Shown here: one piece after another, positions 23,607-31,986 of the stretch
How positions within the stretch are numbered: position 1 is the stretch's first letter
How the letters are laid out: each line of letters opens with the position of its first letter
From: Bacteroidia bacterium
GTDB taxonomy: Bacteria; Bacteroidota; Bacteroidia; 2-12-FULL-35-15
Assembly (NCBI GenBank): GCA_016786925.1
Contig: JAEUTU010000044.1
Location: forward strand, 1 to 40,364
Direction: 5' to 3'
DNA length: 40,364 nucleotides
Translations under genes and position numbers: made by a program
Notes under the pieces: model-generated
Told to the model about the DNA's origin: nothing
Database searches by the model: none
The model's input: the letters and a program-made list of their open reading frames with translations, nothing else

Positions 23607-23895
23607 GATCGTTCTTCTTCCTAAAGCAATTGACGATCTTAATGCCTCCATTGATTGGTATCTTTCTATAGATAGAAATCTTGCTGAGCAATTTGTTTCT
23701 GAGGTGGAAAAAGCCTTTCAACTGATATCGAAAAATCCATTTTTATTTCAAACATCCCATGCCGACTATAAAATGGTGAATACGCAACGTTTTCCATTTA
23801 AAGTAGTTTATAAAGTGATCACAAGTGACATCATTATAATAGCTGTGTTTCACCATAAAAGAGATCCTAAAAAAATAATTAAACGAATAAAATAA
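23596..23895 (+). CDS. RelE/ParE-family toxin
   Basis: 99 residues with the family layout: MEYKIVLLPKAIDDL first strand and helix, DWYLSIDRNLAEQFVSEVEKAF helix, KNPFLFQ, RFPFKVVYKV strand pair, and a C-terminal IIIIAVFHHKRDPKKI ending. In ribosome-dependent RelE enzymes late basic residues cut mRNA; ParE members poison gyrase. The HHKRDP ending is common to ParE-like members of Bacteroidota, so the target cannot be decided. It starts within the last codons of the antitoxin gene. Intact, so probably a live module. Confidence 0.9.
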   Translation: MEYKIVLLPKAIDDLNASIDWYLSIDRNLAEQFVSEVEKAFQLISKNPFLFQTSHADYKMVNTQRFPFKVVYKVITSDIIIIAVFHHKRDPKKIIKRIK

Positions 23896-23913
23896 GCGCA
23901 TAAATAATTTAGT

Positions 23914-26058
23914 ATGAAAAAAATAATCTTCCTTTTTGTAGCTATATCTCAATTTGCTTTCGCTCAAACCAAACTATTCACCATGGAAGAAGCAGTGGTG
24001 CTGCAACGTTCCACGCTTGCTCCTGCTAAGCTCAAACAATTGATGTGGCAAAAGAATGCCGACAATTATTCATTTATTGAAAAACGTGGAAATGAAGAAG
24101 TACTTGTTGTTTATGCAGCGGCATCTGCTAAAGAGATAAATGCTCTTAACCTTACTCAGTTCAATACAGCGCTCACAACTGCGTCATTAAGTACGGTGAA
24201 ATCTTTTCCTGCAATTCAATGGATGAATAGTAAACAATTTACATTCGAAGCCGATAAAAAATTGATCAGTGTGGATATTACGACCAAAAAAGCAAAAGTA
24301 GAAGCAAGTCGCGACTTAGGTGAAGAGGCTACCAATAAAGATGTTGCAGAGAAAACCAATTTTGTGGCTTTCACTGTAAAGAATAATTTGTTTGTATTTG
24401 ATGGGAAAGAAAAACTGATCGTAACGAATGATGCTGATGAAAATATTGTCAACGGACAAACGGTTCATCGTGATGAATTTGGTATTCACAAAGGAACGTA
24501 TTGGTCACCAAAAGGAAATTTATTAGCCTTCTACCGCATGGATCAAACCATGGTGACGGATTATCCTGTTATCGACTGGGCGCCTCGTCCTGCAAAAAAT
24601 GTAAACATCAAATACCCGATGGCCGGTGATAAAAGTCATGAAGTGACCGTAGGTATTTATAATGTGAGTACTGGTAAAACAGTGTTTTTAAAAACAGGTG
24701 AACCTAAGGAGCAATATCTGACCAATATTTCCTGGAGCAATGATGAGCAGTATGTGTACATCGCGGTGTTGAACCGTGGGCAGGATCATATGAAATTGAA
24801 TAAATACAATGTTACTACCGGTTTACTTGAAAAAACATTGTTCGAAGAAAAGCATGACAAATATGTTCATCCAATGCACCCGATGGTATTCTTGCCAAGT
24901 GGAAAACAATTCATCTGGCAAAGTGAACGTGATGGATTTAACCATCTTTATCTATATAATGAAGATGGAACTTTTGTAAAACAACTAACAAAAGGCAATT
25001 GGCTGGTAACTGATCTAGCTGGCTTGGATCCGAAAGGAACCAAAGCATATTATACGTCTACAACTGAAAGCGGTATCACCCGTAATTTTTATGCTGTTGA
25101 TCTCAAATCAGCTAAAACATCACGCATCACGAAAGGCGATGGAACGCATGTTAGTTTATTGAGTAGTTCAGGAAAATATATTTTGGATAATTTTCAAAAT
25201 ACTTCTGTTCCAAGAAATGTATATGTGAATTCCACCAATGGTAAATCGTCTAAATTGATCTATACCGCAGCTAATCCTATTCAAGATTATAAACTGGGTG
25301 AGATGAAGATCTTTACTCTAAAGAGCGAAAGTGGCGATGATCTGTATTGCCGTTTGTACAAACCGGTTGATTTCGATTCTACTAAAAAATATCCAACCAT
25401 TGTTTATCTGTATAACGGACCAAGCATACAAATGATCAACAACACATGGAACGGTGGAGGCGATCTATGGTTCCAATACATGGCGCAACGCGGGTTTGTT
25501 GTATTTACACTCGATGGAAGAGGTAGTGCCAACAGAGGTTTAGCTTTTGAACAAGCCACTTTCCGTCATTTAGGAGTGAATGAAATGAAAGATCAAATGG
25601 TAGGTGTTGATTATTTGAAAAAACAAAAATTTGTGGATGCTTCCCGCATGGGAATTTTCGGATGGAGTTATGGTGGATTCATGACCACCAGCATCATGAC
25701 ACGTTATCCTGATGTGTTCAAAGTGGGTGTAGCAGGTGGTCCGGTGATCGATTGGACCTATTACGAAGTTATGTACACCGAACGTTATATGGATACACCA
25801 CAAGAAAATCCGGAAGGTTATAAAGAAAGCAGAACCATTGACTACATTGATAACTTAAAAGGAAAATTAATGTTGATCCACGGAGCACAAGATCCAACCG
25901 TTGTTTGGCAACACAGTATTCAATACTTAAAAGCCTGTGTCGATAAGAAAAAACAAGTGGATTATTTTGTGTATCCCGGACATGAACACAATGTGCTTGG
26001 AAAAGACCGTGAACACTTGTATCAAAAAGTGACCGATTATTTTATGCAGAATTTGTAG
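23914..26058 (+). CDS. Dipeptidyl-peptidase IV family serine peptidase (S9B)
   Basis: Periplasmic enzyme releasing Xaa-Pro dipeptides from peptides. 714 residues with a signal peptide (residues 1-17, MKKIIFLFVAISQFAFA, cut before Gln18). An eight-bladed propeller spans about 40-440 (DPPIV_N; WSPKGNLLAFYRMDQ and a QYVYIAVLNR blade), followed by an alpha/beta hydrolase from about 470. Triad: Ser585 in GWSYGGF, Asp660 in HGAQDPTV, and a His in GHEHN (most likely His692). The DEFGIHKGTYWSP stretch holds the acidic helix region; the DPP4 double-Glu is not obvious by eye, so a related S9 specificity is possible. Typical of peptide-degrading Bacteroidota. Confidence 0.94.
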   Translation: MKKIIFLFVAISQFAFAQTKLFTMEEAVVLQRSTLAPAKLKQLMWQKNADNYSFIEKRGNEEVLVVYAAASAKEINALNLTQFNTALTTASLSTVKSFPAIQWMNSKQFTFEADKKLISVDITTKKAKVEASRDLGEEATNKDVAEKTNFVAFTVKNNLFVFDGKEKLIVTNDADENIVNGQTVHRDEFGIHKGTYWSPKGNLLAFYRMDQTMVTDYPVIDWAPRPAKNVNIKYPMAGDKSHEVTVGIYNVSTGKTVFLKTGEPKEQYLTNISWSNDEQYVYIAVLNRGQDHMKLNKYNVTTGLLEKTLFEEKHDKYVHPMHPMVFLPSGKQFIWQSERDGFNHLYLYNEDGTFVKQLTKGNWLVTDLAGLDPKGTKAYYTSTTESGITRNFYAVDLKSAKTSRITKGDGTHVSLLSSSGKYILDNFQNTSVPRNVYVNSTNGKSSKLIYTAANPIQDYKLGEMKIFTLKSESGDDLYCRLYKPVDFDSTKKYPTIVYLYNGPSIQMINNTWNGGGDLWFQYMAQRGFVVFTLDGRGSANRGLAFEQATFRHLGVNEMKDQMVGVDYLKKQKFVDASRMGIFGWSYGGFMTTSIMTRYPDVFKVGVAGGPVIDWTYYEVMYTERYMDTPQENPEGYKESRTIDYIDNLKGKLMLIHGAQDPTVVWQHSIQYLKACVDKKKQVDYFVYPGHEHNVLGKDREHLYQKVTDYFMQNL

Positions 26059-26095
26059 TGTGATCTTTTTTGCTGTATTTTAGTATAAACTACCC

Positions 26096-27847
26096 ATGAA
26101 AAAAATTGTACTCCTGTTTTTTTTCTTTGCTATTGCATTTTCAAAGAATAACTATGCACAATGTCCCGGCTGTGCCATCAACTCAACATTAACCACTCCC
26201 GGCATTTATCCCGATACGCTGCCCAACGGAACACAAGGTCAGCCCTACAGCGAAGATGTTACTTTTGTGATGTTCACGGATACTTCCGGTTTTTCTGTGA
26301 ACTATTTCAAGATCGTTTCGGTAACAGGTTTACCTTTTGGCTTGAACTGGCAATGTAATAACTCATCAACAGGTTGTCAGTACGATCCGAATGTAAGTAT
26401 GTACGGATGTGTAAAGATCTGCGGAACACCCATGCAAACAGGTCATTTTATTGTGGATGTAGGTGTGCTAACCAATTTAACGGTAGTAGGAAATGTAAAT
26501 TCAGTTATTCAAATAGTCATAGATATTGATCCTGCTGCGGGTGGCAACTCCGGGTTCTCATTTAGTCCTGCTCAGTCATGCGACAGCGCTACGGTTACAT
26601 TTAACGGATTGATCTCCGGTGCTCCAAACCCAACTGCTTATTCATGGAATTTTGGAAATGGAAATACAAGTACTGTTCAAAATCCTTCTGCTCAGCAATA
26701 CACCACTCCCGGTGATTATGTAGTTTCTTTGCAAACAGATATTTTAGGATACAAGATCACAGGCGTGAATGTAACAAGTTTGAATAACAACTGGTGTGGC
26801 GATGTGGAAGAAGCAAGCTGTACCTTCAATAATCCTGATCCTTATTTTCAGATCTTCAATTCCTTGTCCAACAATTTATACACAGCCTCTTCTTTGAGCG
26901 ATGTGCAAAGCGGATCATGGAGTGGATTGAATATTTTGTTGAACAATCCTCCATATTCTATTACTGTTATGGATGAGGACAATGTATCACAAGATGATAA
27001 CCTGGGAACATTTCCTTTTTCGGTTTCCGGACCGGGAACCATTCCTTTTAGCGGAGCCGGTGGCACTTCAGGAACCATCACGGTTGCTACCTATGTGATC
27101 CAGTCGTTCACGAATTATGATACCGTACATGTGTATGCACCGCCAACAGCTGGTACTGTTTCTTATGCAGTGAATGATTCAGTTTGTGCGGGCGATTCTA
27201 TTTTGCTTACTGCAAATGGAGTAGGAGTGAATGCATTGCAATGGTACAATGATACAACCTTGTTGATCAATGAAACAGGATTGAACTATACCGCTACACA
27301 AACAGGTGATTATTATTTTCAACTGACCAATGTCAATGGATGTTCATCTTTAAGTCCGGTACAACATATTGAAATTGTTCCATTACCAACAACACCAACC
27401 TTCTTAGCAACAGGTAATGTGTTGAATTGTTTCCTTACTGGCTATCAATTGCAATGGTATTTGAATGGCAATCCAATTGCGGGAGCTGATTCTACCAGCT
27501 ATGTGGTAACACAAAGCGGTAACTATTCGGTGGTTGCTACCGATGCTTTTGGTTGTACAAGTACCAGCATCACTATTCCTGTAACATACAGCGCTATCAA
27601 TGATATGGAGTTGTTGAACAATTTGGTGATCTATCCCAACCCAACAGCTGATGTAGTGATGATCAATGGAGGCGATAAGATCGTTGGATACAATTATACT
27701 TTGTCCGATAATTTAGGAAGAGTAGTACAAGCAGGTGTGATCGATCAAATGGAAACACAATTATCCCTGAACGAATTACAAACCGGCTTCTATTTCCTGA
27801 CAGTAAGCGGAAAAGCATCACATACCTATAAGATCGTGAAGAAATAG
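26096..27847 (+). CDS. Secreted PKD-domain protein with T9SS type A sorting domain
   Basis: 583 residues. Signal peptide about 1-21 (ends NNYA-Q), then a Cys-rich start (CPGCAINSTL). A PKD domain lies at about 150-220 (FSFSPAQSCDSATVTFNG ... AYSWNFGNGNT ... TPGDYVVSL). Two Ig-like repeats follow: CAGDSILLTANGVGVNALQWY near 365 and a second ending GCTSTSITIPVTYS near 500. The last 75 residues are a T9SS C-terminal domain (LVIYPNPTADVVMI ... GFYFLTVSGKASHTYKIVKK), which directs export across the outer membrane. No catalytic domain: an adhesin or surface-layer role is possible. Start ATG 26096, 37 bases after the peptidase gene; cotranscription is possible. Confidence 0.9.
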   Translation: MKKIVLLFFFFAIAFSKNNYAQCPGCAINSTLTTPGIYPDTLPNGTQGQPYSEDVTFVMFTDTSGFSVNYFKIVSVTGLPFGLNWQCNNSSTGCQYDPNVSMYGCVKICGTPMQTGHFIVDVGVLTNLTVVGNVNSVIQIVIDIDPAAGGNSGFSFSPAQSCDSATVTFNGLISGAPNPTAYSWNFGNGNTSTVQNPSAQQYTTPGDYVVSLQTDILGYKITGVNVTSLNNNWCGDVEEASCTFNNPDPYFQIFNSLSNNLYTASSLSDVQSGSWSGLNILLNNPPYSITVMDEDNVSQDDNLGTFPFSVSGPGTIPFSGAGGTSGTITVATYVIQSFTNYDTVHVYAPPTAGTVSYAVNDSVCAGDSILLTANGVGVNALQWYNDTTLLINETGLNYTATQTGDYYFQLTNVNGCSSLSPVQHIEIVPLPTTPTFLATGNVLNCFLTGYQLQWYLNGNPIAGADSTSYVVTQSGNYSVVATDAFGCTSTSITIPVTYSAINDMELLNNLVIYPNPTADVVMINGGDKIVGYNYTLSDNLGRVVQAGVIDQMETQLSLNELQTGFYFLTVSGKASHTYKIVKK

Positions 27848-28042
27848 TTGTTGGATGACGGATGTTTGACGTTTGATGTTGGATGAATTGAATGCGTGCG
27901 TATGTCAGTTCGAGCCTGCCTGACGGCAGACAGGTGGCGAGGTACGAGCTGTATCGAGAACGTGTGATGATTGGCGAATGTTGATTGATGATTTGTGAAT
28001 TCTCAACTCATCACCCCATCACTTTATTACCTCATCACCTCA
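27848..28042. repeat. Intergenic repeat cluster after the PKD gene
   Basis: 27848-27890 is built from GTTGGATG/GTTTGA words. 27905-27968 is a palindromic repeat beginning TGTCAGTTCGAG, with inner hairpin CCTGCCTGACGGCAGACAGG (27916-27935) and ending TATCGAGAAC, the same family as the repeat inside purL. 28003-28046 is a run of CATCAC / CTCATTAC words. No gene is seen. Confidence 0.6.
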
Positions 28043-28867
28043 TTACTTTTTCACTATCGTAATATCCACCCGTCTATTCTGCTTTCTACCTTCTTCGGTA
28101 GCATCATCACCAATAGGTTTGTTGCGACTGTATCCTTTGTAGGTCATCCGTTTTTCGGCTATACCTTTATACGCCAGATAATCAAATACAGCTTTGGCTC
28201 TTTCAATGGATAAAGGCATATCATTGGCACAACATACATGACCGCCAATTTCAATTTCAAGTGTAGGATTCTCCTTCATGGTCTTTAATAAATTTTCCAG
28301 GGCAGGTTTTGATTCAGGTAAAAGATCAGCAGTGCCACCTACAAAATTGATGTTCTTTAAAATTAAAGTAGTACCTACTTCCAGTTCGGCATTGCCAAAT
28401 GTTCCCGGTTTGTTGTCTGTTACAGGCTCCGGTGTAGATGGATCTGCAGCTACCGGTATTTCCGCATTTTTTTTGGGAAGTACTTGTGCTGTGATGCTGG
28501 TTCTGCGGTTTAGGGCTTTTCCTTGTTCAGTAGTATTATCAGCAATGGGTGAGGAGGCGCCCAATCCTTCCGATTGGATTGCACTTGAAATAATGCCTTT
28601 CATGATAAGATATTGAGTAACGCTGGCAGCCCGTTTTTCGGAAAGTGTTTTATTCTTTTCTTCAGAGCCGGTATTGTCCGTATATCCATAAACACTGATC
28701 TGTTGCACCGCATTGCTTTTTATAAAAACAGCAAAGGAATCCAATAGCTTGGAATCTTTTTCAGATATACCACTTTCATTGGAATTAAAATGAATGAGTA
28801 ATTGATGTTGTGCTTTGCTGCTGAATGAGCAAACAAAAAATAAAATGAGAAGAAGCGTTTGTTTCAT
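28043..28867 (-). CDS. Outer-membrane protein with two OmpA-like domains
   Basis: 274 residues from ATG 28867 (MKQTLLLILFFVCSFSSKAQ signal peptide); the 12 extra codons open upstream would bury the signal peptide and are not used. Two OmpA C-like peptidoglycan-binding domains follow in tandem: about 23-130 (GYTDNTGSEEKNKTLSEKRA, NRRTSITAQV) and about 170-274 (GHVCCANDMPLSIERAKAV, NRRVDITIVKK). Each has the NxxLSxxRA-type helix and an N-R-R ending that contacts diaminopimelate. There is no beta-barrel, so it is a periplasmic or lipoprotein-like linker. The second copy has a Cys-Cys pair where domain 1 has DNTG. A single-gene unit; the downstream spacer is repeat-rich. Confidence 0.9.
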   Translation of the reverse strand: MKQTLLLILFFVCSFSSKAQHQLLIHFNSNESGISEKDSKLLDSFAVFIKSNAVQQISVYGYTDNTGSEEKNKTLSEKRAASVTQYLIMKGIISSAIQSEGLGASSPIADNTTEQGKALNRRTSITAQVLPKKNAEIPVAADPSTPEPVTDNKPGTFGNAELEVGTTLILKNINFVGGTADLLPESKPALENLLKTMKENPTLEIEIGGHVCCANDMPLSIERAKAVFDYLAYKGIAEKRMTYKGYSRNKPIGDDATEEGRKQNRRVDITIVKK

Positions 28868-28959
28868 AAACCTGTTTTTATACCATAACGGAAGCGGAAG
28901 CAAAAAGGTACAGGATTTTTCTTTTTTCTTTAAAATATTGCCTTAAATTTACTACGGTG

Positions 28960-29168
28960 TACCGAAGGTTTTCTCTCCGAAAAAGCGGAGAAAAGGAAAT
29001 AGATTGAAAAATGATGATATTATGAAGAAAGTTCGATTCCTGGAGGTACCAGGAATACCCATAATAGGTTGAGCCACGGTCCGGACGGGACTCTAATAAA
29101 TTTACAATTTCTTTTCTATCCATTTCCTTTACCGGTTTTCCGCTTTTTCGGAGAGAAAACCTTCGGTA
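28960..29168. mobile_element. 209-bp MITE-like element with 30-bp perfect terminal inverted repeats
   Basis: The left end TACCGAAGGTTTTCTCTCCG and onward (28960-28989) is the exact inverse complement of 29139-29168; a second block AGGAAATAGAT (28994-29004) / ATCCATTTCCT (29119-29129) continues the pairing with one mismatch. The interior has the hairpin ATTCCTGG-AGGTA-CCAGGAAT (29036-29056) and no credible gene. No target-site duplication is evident at the edges. It fills the gap between the OmpA gene and the DUF4143 ATPase. Confidence 0.65.
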
Positions 29169-29244
29169 ATTCGAAGGTACAAAAATGATGGCTCCTGCCC
29201 AATTTTTATTTAAGGAGAATTAATATTGGTTTCAATTTAATATT

Positions 29245-29287
29245 TATATGGAAAAATATGGAATCGGATTCCATATTTTTCCATATA
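29245..29287. promoter_or_regulatory. 43-bp palindromic operator with four TATGGAA half-sites
   Basis: Arms 29245-29265 and 29267-29287 are perfect 21-bp inverse complements around G29266. TATGGAA occurs at 29247 and 29257, and its complement TTCCATA at 29269 and 29279: two pairs, each 10 bp apart (one helical turn). The palindrome spans the -33 region and the first bases of the -7 box at 29284, so a bound protein would block transcription of the ATPase gene. Confidence 0.75.
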
Positions 29288-29291
29288 TTTG
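29284..29291 (+). promoter_or_regulatory. -7 promoter box of the ATPase gene
   Basis: TATATTTG, perfect TANNTTTG. The expected start (about 29295) falls at the ATG (29296), so the mRNA may be leaderless. Confidence 0.55.
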
Positions 29292-29295
29292 TTGT

Positions 29296-30456
29296 ATGAT
29301 TGAACGTATTGCAAGACAAAAATTGATCGATCTGGCATCCAAGTTTAAGGCTGTAGCCGTTACAGGTGCTCGTCAAACAGGTAAAACCACATTGGTTAAA
29401 CAGGTTTTTAATGATAAACCTTATGTGTCTTTAGAAAACCCGGATACCCGGCTTTTTGCTACTGAAGATCCTCGTGGTTTTTTAGATAATTATCCAAATG
29501 GCGCTATTCTGGATGAAGTTCAACGTGTACCTCACTTGTTCTCATATCTACAAGAACGCTTAGATAATAGCAAAGTAAAAGGTTTGTTCATCTTATCCGG
29601 TTCGAATAATTTTTTGTTACAAGAATCTATTTCGCAAAGTCTTGCAGGCAGAATTGCATACCTTCATTTGTTGCCATTCTCCATCAGTGAATTAGCTACA
29701 AAAAAAATATTACTGAAGGATGATGATGAATTGATGTTAAAAGGTTTTTATCCTCCTATTTACGATCAAAAGATACCTCCTTCTGATTGGTGCCCAAATT
29801 ATATTCGTACTTACATAGAAAAAGATGTGCGTCAAATTAAGAACATTACAAGTTTAATTGTTTTTGAGCGCTTTGTTAAATTACTTGCGGGACGTAATGG
29901 TCAGGAATTGAATTATACAGCATTATCGGTTGAGATTGGAGTCGATATAAAAACAGTTCAATCCTGGATCGGGATCCTTGAAAGCAGTTTTATTCTTTTC
30001 CTTTTAAAACCTCATTATAAAAATTTCAATAAAACAATTGTAAAACGACCTAAGCTCTATTTTTATGATACAGCTCTTGTATGCTACCTCTTAGGTATTA
30101 AAGATAAAATTCAATTACAAACTCATCCATTGAGAGGAGCTATTTTTGAGAGTATGGTTGTTGCGGAAATGATAAAAAAAAGAACCAATAAAGGGTTGCC
30201 GGTAAATCTTTTTTATTGGAGAGATAAATTAGGACGGGAGATCGATCTATTGGTGGACAATGAGGATGAACTAATTCCGATTGAGATAAAGTCCGGAAAG
30301 ACAGTAAATTCAGAATATTTTAAGAACATTGATTATTGGTGTGAATTAAGCGGTCAAACAAAAGCATTTGTATTGTATGCCGGACAGGAATCTCAAAAGC
30401 GGAGTAAAGGAAAAGAAGTTATTGGTTGGAGAGAGTTGATCGATAGAGACATTTAA
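29296..30456 (+). CDS. AAA ATPase with C-terminal DUF4143 domain
   Basis: 386 residues from ATG 29296; an in-frame ATG at 29248 lies inside the palindrome and upstream of the -7 box, so it is not used. Walker A GARQTGKTT (24-32), Walker B AILDEVQR with Asp73-Glu74, sensor SGSNNFLL (101-108), then a winged-helix segment (about 190-230, ALSVEIGVDIKTVQSWI). The C-terminal domain (about 240-386) has a PD-(D/E)xK-like pattern: Glu285, Asp317 (GREIDLLV), and Glu330-x-Lys332 (IEIKSG). This COG1373-type family is abundant, patchily distributed and of unproven function. The palindromic promoter suggests tight self-repression. It follows an inverted-repeat element, so horizontal acquisition is plausible. 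Confidence 0.9.
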   Translation: MIERIARQKLIDLASKFKAVAVTGARQTGKTTLVKQVFNDKPYVSLENPDTRLFATEDPRGFLDNYPNGAILDEVQRVPHLFSYLQERLDNSKVKGLFILSGSNNFLLQESISQSLAGRIAYLHLLPFSISELATKKILLKDDDELMLKGFYPPIYDQKIPPSDWCPNYIRTYIEKDVRQIKNITSLIVFERFVKLLAGRNGQELNYTALSVEIGVDIKTVQSWIGILESSFILFLLKPHYKNFNKTIVKRPKLYFYDTALVCYLLGIKDKIQLQTHPLRGAIFESMVVAEMIKKRTNKGLPVNLFYWRDKLGREIDLLVDNEDELIPIEIKSGKTVNSEYFKNIDYWCELSGQTKAFVLYAGQESQKRSKGKEVIGWRELIDRDI

Positions 30457-30462
30457 TTTATA

Positions 30463-31653
30463 ATGAAAAAATCACTTGCCATCATTGGTTCCGGTCCTGC
30501 TGCATTGATACTCGCTGCTCAACTCAATGAGCAGTTATATGATGTACACATCTATGAACGTAATTTTGCAGTGGCACGTAAATTCTTAGTGGCCGGTGAT
30601 GGTGGTTTTAATCTCACCCATTCCGAAGATCCCAGTCAATTTGTTCAACGTTATACGCCTTCACCATTTTTACATACTGCTTTTTCTAATTTCAACAATA
30701 CAGCTCTGCGCAATTGGTTAAAAAGTATAGGCATTGAAACTTATGTAGGTACAAGCAAACGGGTATTCCCTGTTAAAGGCATCAAACCCATTGATGTACT
30801 GAATGCTATTTTGAATGTACTCAAAACTAAAAAGGTGCATATCCATACACAACATTGCTGGAAAGGCTGGAATGAAAAAAATGAATTGATCTTTGAATAC
30901 AATGAACAAACTATTCTTGTAAATGCTGATGTTACTGTGTTTGCATTGGGCGGTGCCAGCTGGAACAAAACAGGTTCAGATGGGGCATGGGCTCCGGTGT
31001 TTCAATCAAAAGGTATTCAGGTAAATCCCTTTCATGCTTCCAATTGTGCGTATCAGGTCAACTGGAAAACGGAATTCATTCAGCAACATCATGGCGCTTC
31101 TTTAAAAAATATTTCCATCACGTGTGCCGGTAAAAGTAAATTGGGTGAAGTGGTACTCACCAATTTCGGAATGGAAGGTGGTGCTATCTATGCTTTGAGT
31201 CCGCAGATACGCGAGCAACTACTAAGCAAAGGCAGCGCGGAAGCTTTTATTGATCTGAAACCTTCCATGAGTGTTGATCAGATCCTTGATCGATTTTCGG
31301 AACGTGGAAACCGCTCCATCACCAAATTGCTGGTGGATAAATTACATTTGAATGAAGTACATATCGCATTGTTAAAAGCACAATTATCTAAAGAAGAATT
31401 TACCAACATTCCTTTGCTGGCAGAAAAAATAAAAACTATTCCGGTCATCCTGCAAGCTCTAGCACCCATGGATGAAGCTATTTCAACGGTGGGCGGTATT
31501 GACTTGTCAGAACTCGATGAAAGCTTTCAATTAAAAAAAATGCCTTCTGTTTATTGCATTGGCGAAATGCTCGATTATGATGCGCCCACAGGAGGTTATT
31601 TATTGCAGTCGTGTTTTAGTATGGGGAATGAAGTGGCGAGGTTAATTAGCTAA
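30463..31653 (+). CDS. HI0933-like FAD-dependent oxidoreductase (TIGR03862 type)
   Basis: 396 residues, no signal peptide. FAD-binding dinucleotide fold at the N-terminus (IIGSGPAALILAAQL, Gly-x-Gly-x-x-Ala near 8-13), then KFLVAGDGGFNLTH, the hallmark of HI0933-like (YhiN/BaiN) flavoproteins with its GG(R/F)CN-like loop. The second FAD contact FALGGASW lies near 160 and the C-terminal APTGGYLLQSCFSMG loop closes the flavin site. Members have been linked to steroid and other reductions, but the substrate here is unknown. The start ATG 30463 is 6 bases after the ATPase stop. This close spacing may be accidental, since the family is core and the ATPase accessory. Confidence 0.9.
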   Translation: MKKSLAIIGSGPAALILAAQLNEQLYDVHIYERNFAVARKFLVAGDGGFNLTHSEDPSQFVQRYTPSPFLHTAFSNFNNTALRNWLKSIGIETYVGTSKRVFPVKGIKPIDVLNAILNVLKTKKVHIHTQHCWKGWNEKNELIFEYNEQTILVNADVTVFALGGASWNKTGSDGAWAPVFQSKGIQVNPFHASNCAYQVNWKTEFIQQHHGASLKNISITCAGKSKLGEVVLTNFGMEGGAIYALSPQIREQLLSKGSAEAFIDLKPSMSVDQILDRFSERGNRSITKLLVDKLHLNEVHIALLKAQLSKEEFTNIPLLAEKIKTIPVILQALAPMDEAISTVGGIDLSELDESFQLKKMPSVYCIGEMLDYDAPTGGYLLQSCFSMGNEVARLIS

Positions 31654-31986
31654 TTAGCTGATGTGATAATTGGTTGATTGTTGAGTTGGAGAATTAGAGA
31701 GTTGGAGAATTGTTGAATTATAGAATTGTTGGCTGTGTGCTGTCACTCTGTCCCGATAGCTATCGGGATCTCGAAGAGTGTGGGGAAGCCATCGCACGTG
31801 TTTCGACAGGCTCAACATGACAACGCACAGTTCGAATATTTCTTTTTGGTCAAGCAAAAAGAAAAAAATGAAAATTCATTGTTAATCAACTCCAATCCTA
31901 AATCCTCAATCCCAAAATCCTTAATTTTTCATTTCCTTAATCGCCAATCAATCGTCCAACCTCCAACCTCTAACATCCAACATCAC
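31654..31986. repeat. Gene-free repeat-rich spacer
   Basis: 31680-31730 has GAGTTGGAGAATT-type words repeated about three times; 31741-31822 is a palindrome-bearing element; 31925-31983 is CCAAC/CATCC-rich (it contains ATCCAACATCA, the complement of a word at about 27876). Open frames here are short and unlike proteins. No promoter or RNA gene is recognised. Confidence 0.55.
31741..31822. repeat. 82-bp repeat element bounded by TGTCA...TGACA
   Basis: It begins TGTCACTCTG, holds the 18-bp palindrome TCCCGATAGCTATCGGGA (31751-31768), and ends TTTCGACAGGCTCAACATGACA in part (31801-31822), a word common in Bacteroidota spacers (from memory). The terminal 5 bp are inverted repeats. It shares its 16-bp palindrome core with the tRNA-Ser fragment at 1551. 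Confidence 0.6.

Noticed and set aside
29030..29060. GTTCGATTCC word resembling a tRNA T-loop inside the 209-bp element
   Set aside because: The flanking bases do not form a T-stem or acceptor stem; the word belongs to a simple 8-bp hairpin.
28878..29123. 81-aa minus-strand frame downstream of the DUF4143 promoter
   Set aside because: It lies almost wholly inside the inverted-repeat element, has no protein-like pattern, and depends on the repeat sequence.
29248..29295. Upstream ATG giving the DUF4143 ATPase 16 more residues
   Set aside because: The extra codons are the palindromic operator and the -7 box; Walker A spacing fits the start at 29296.
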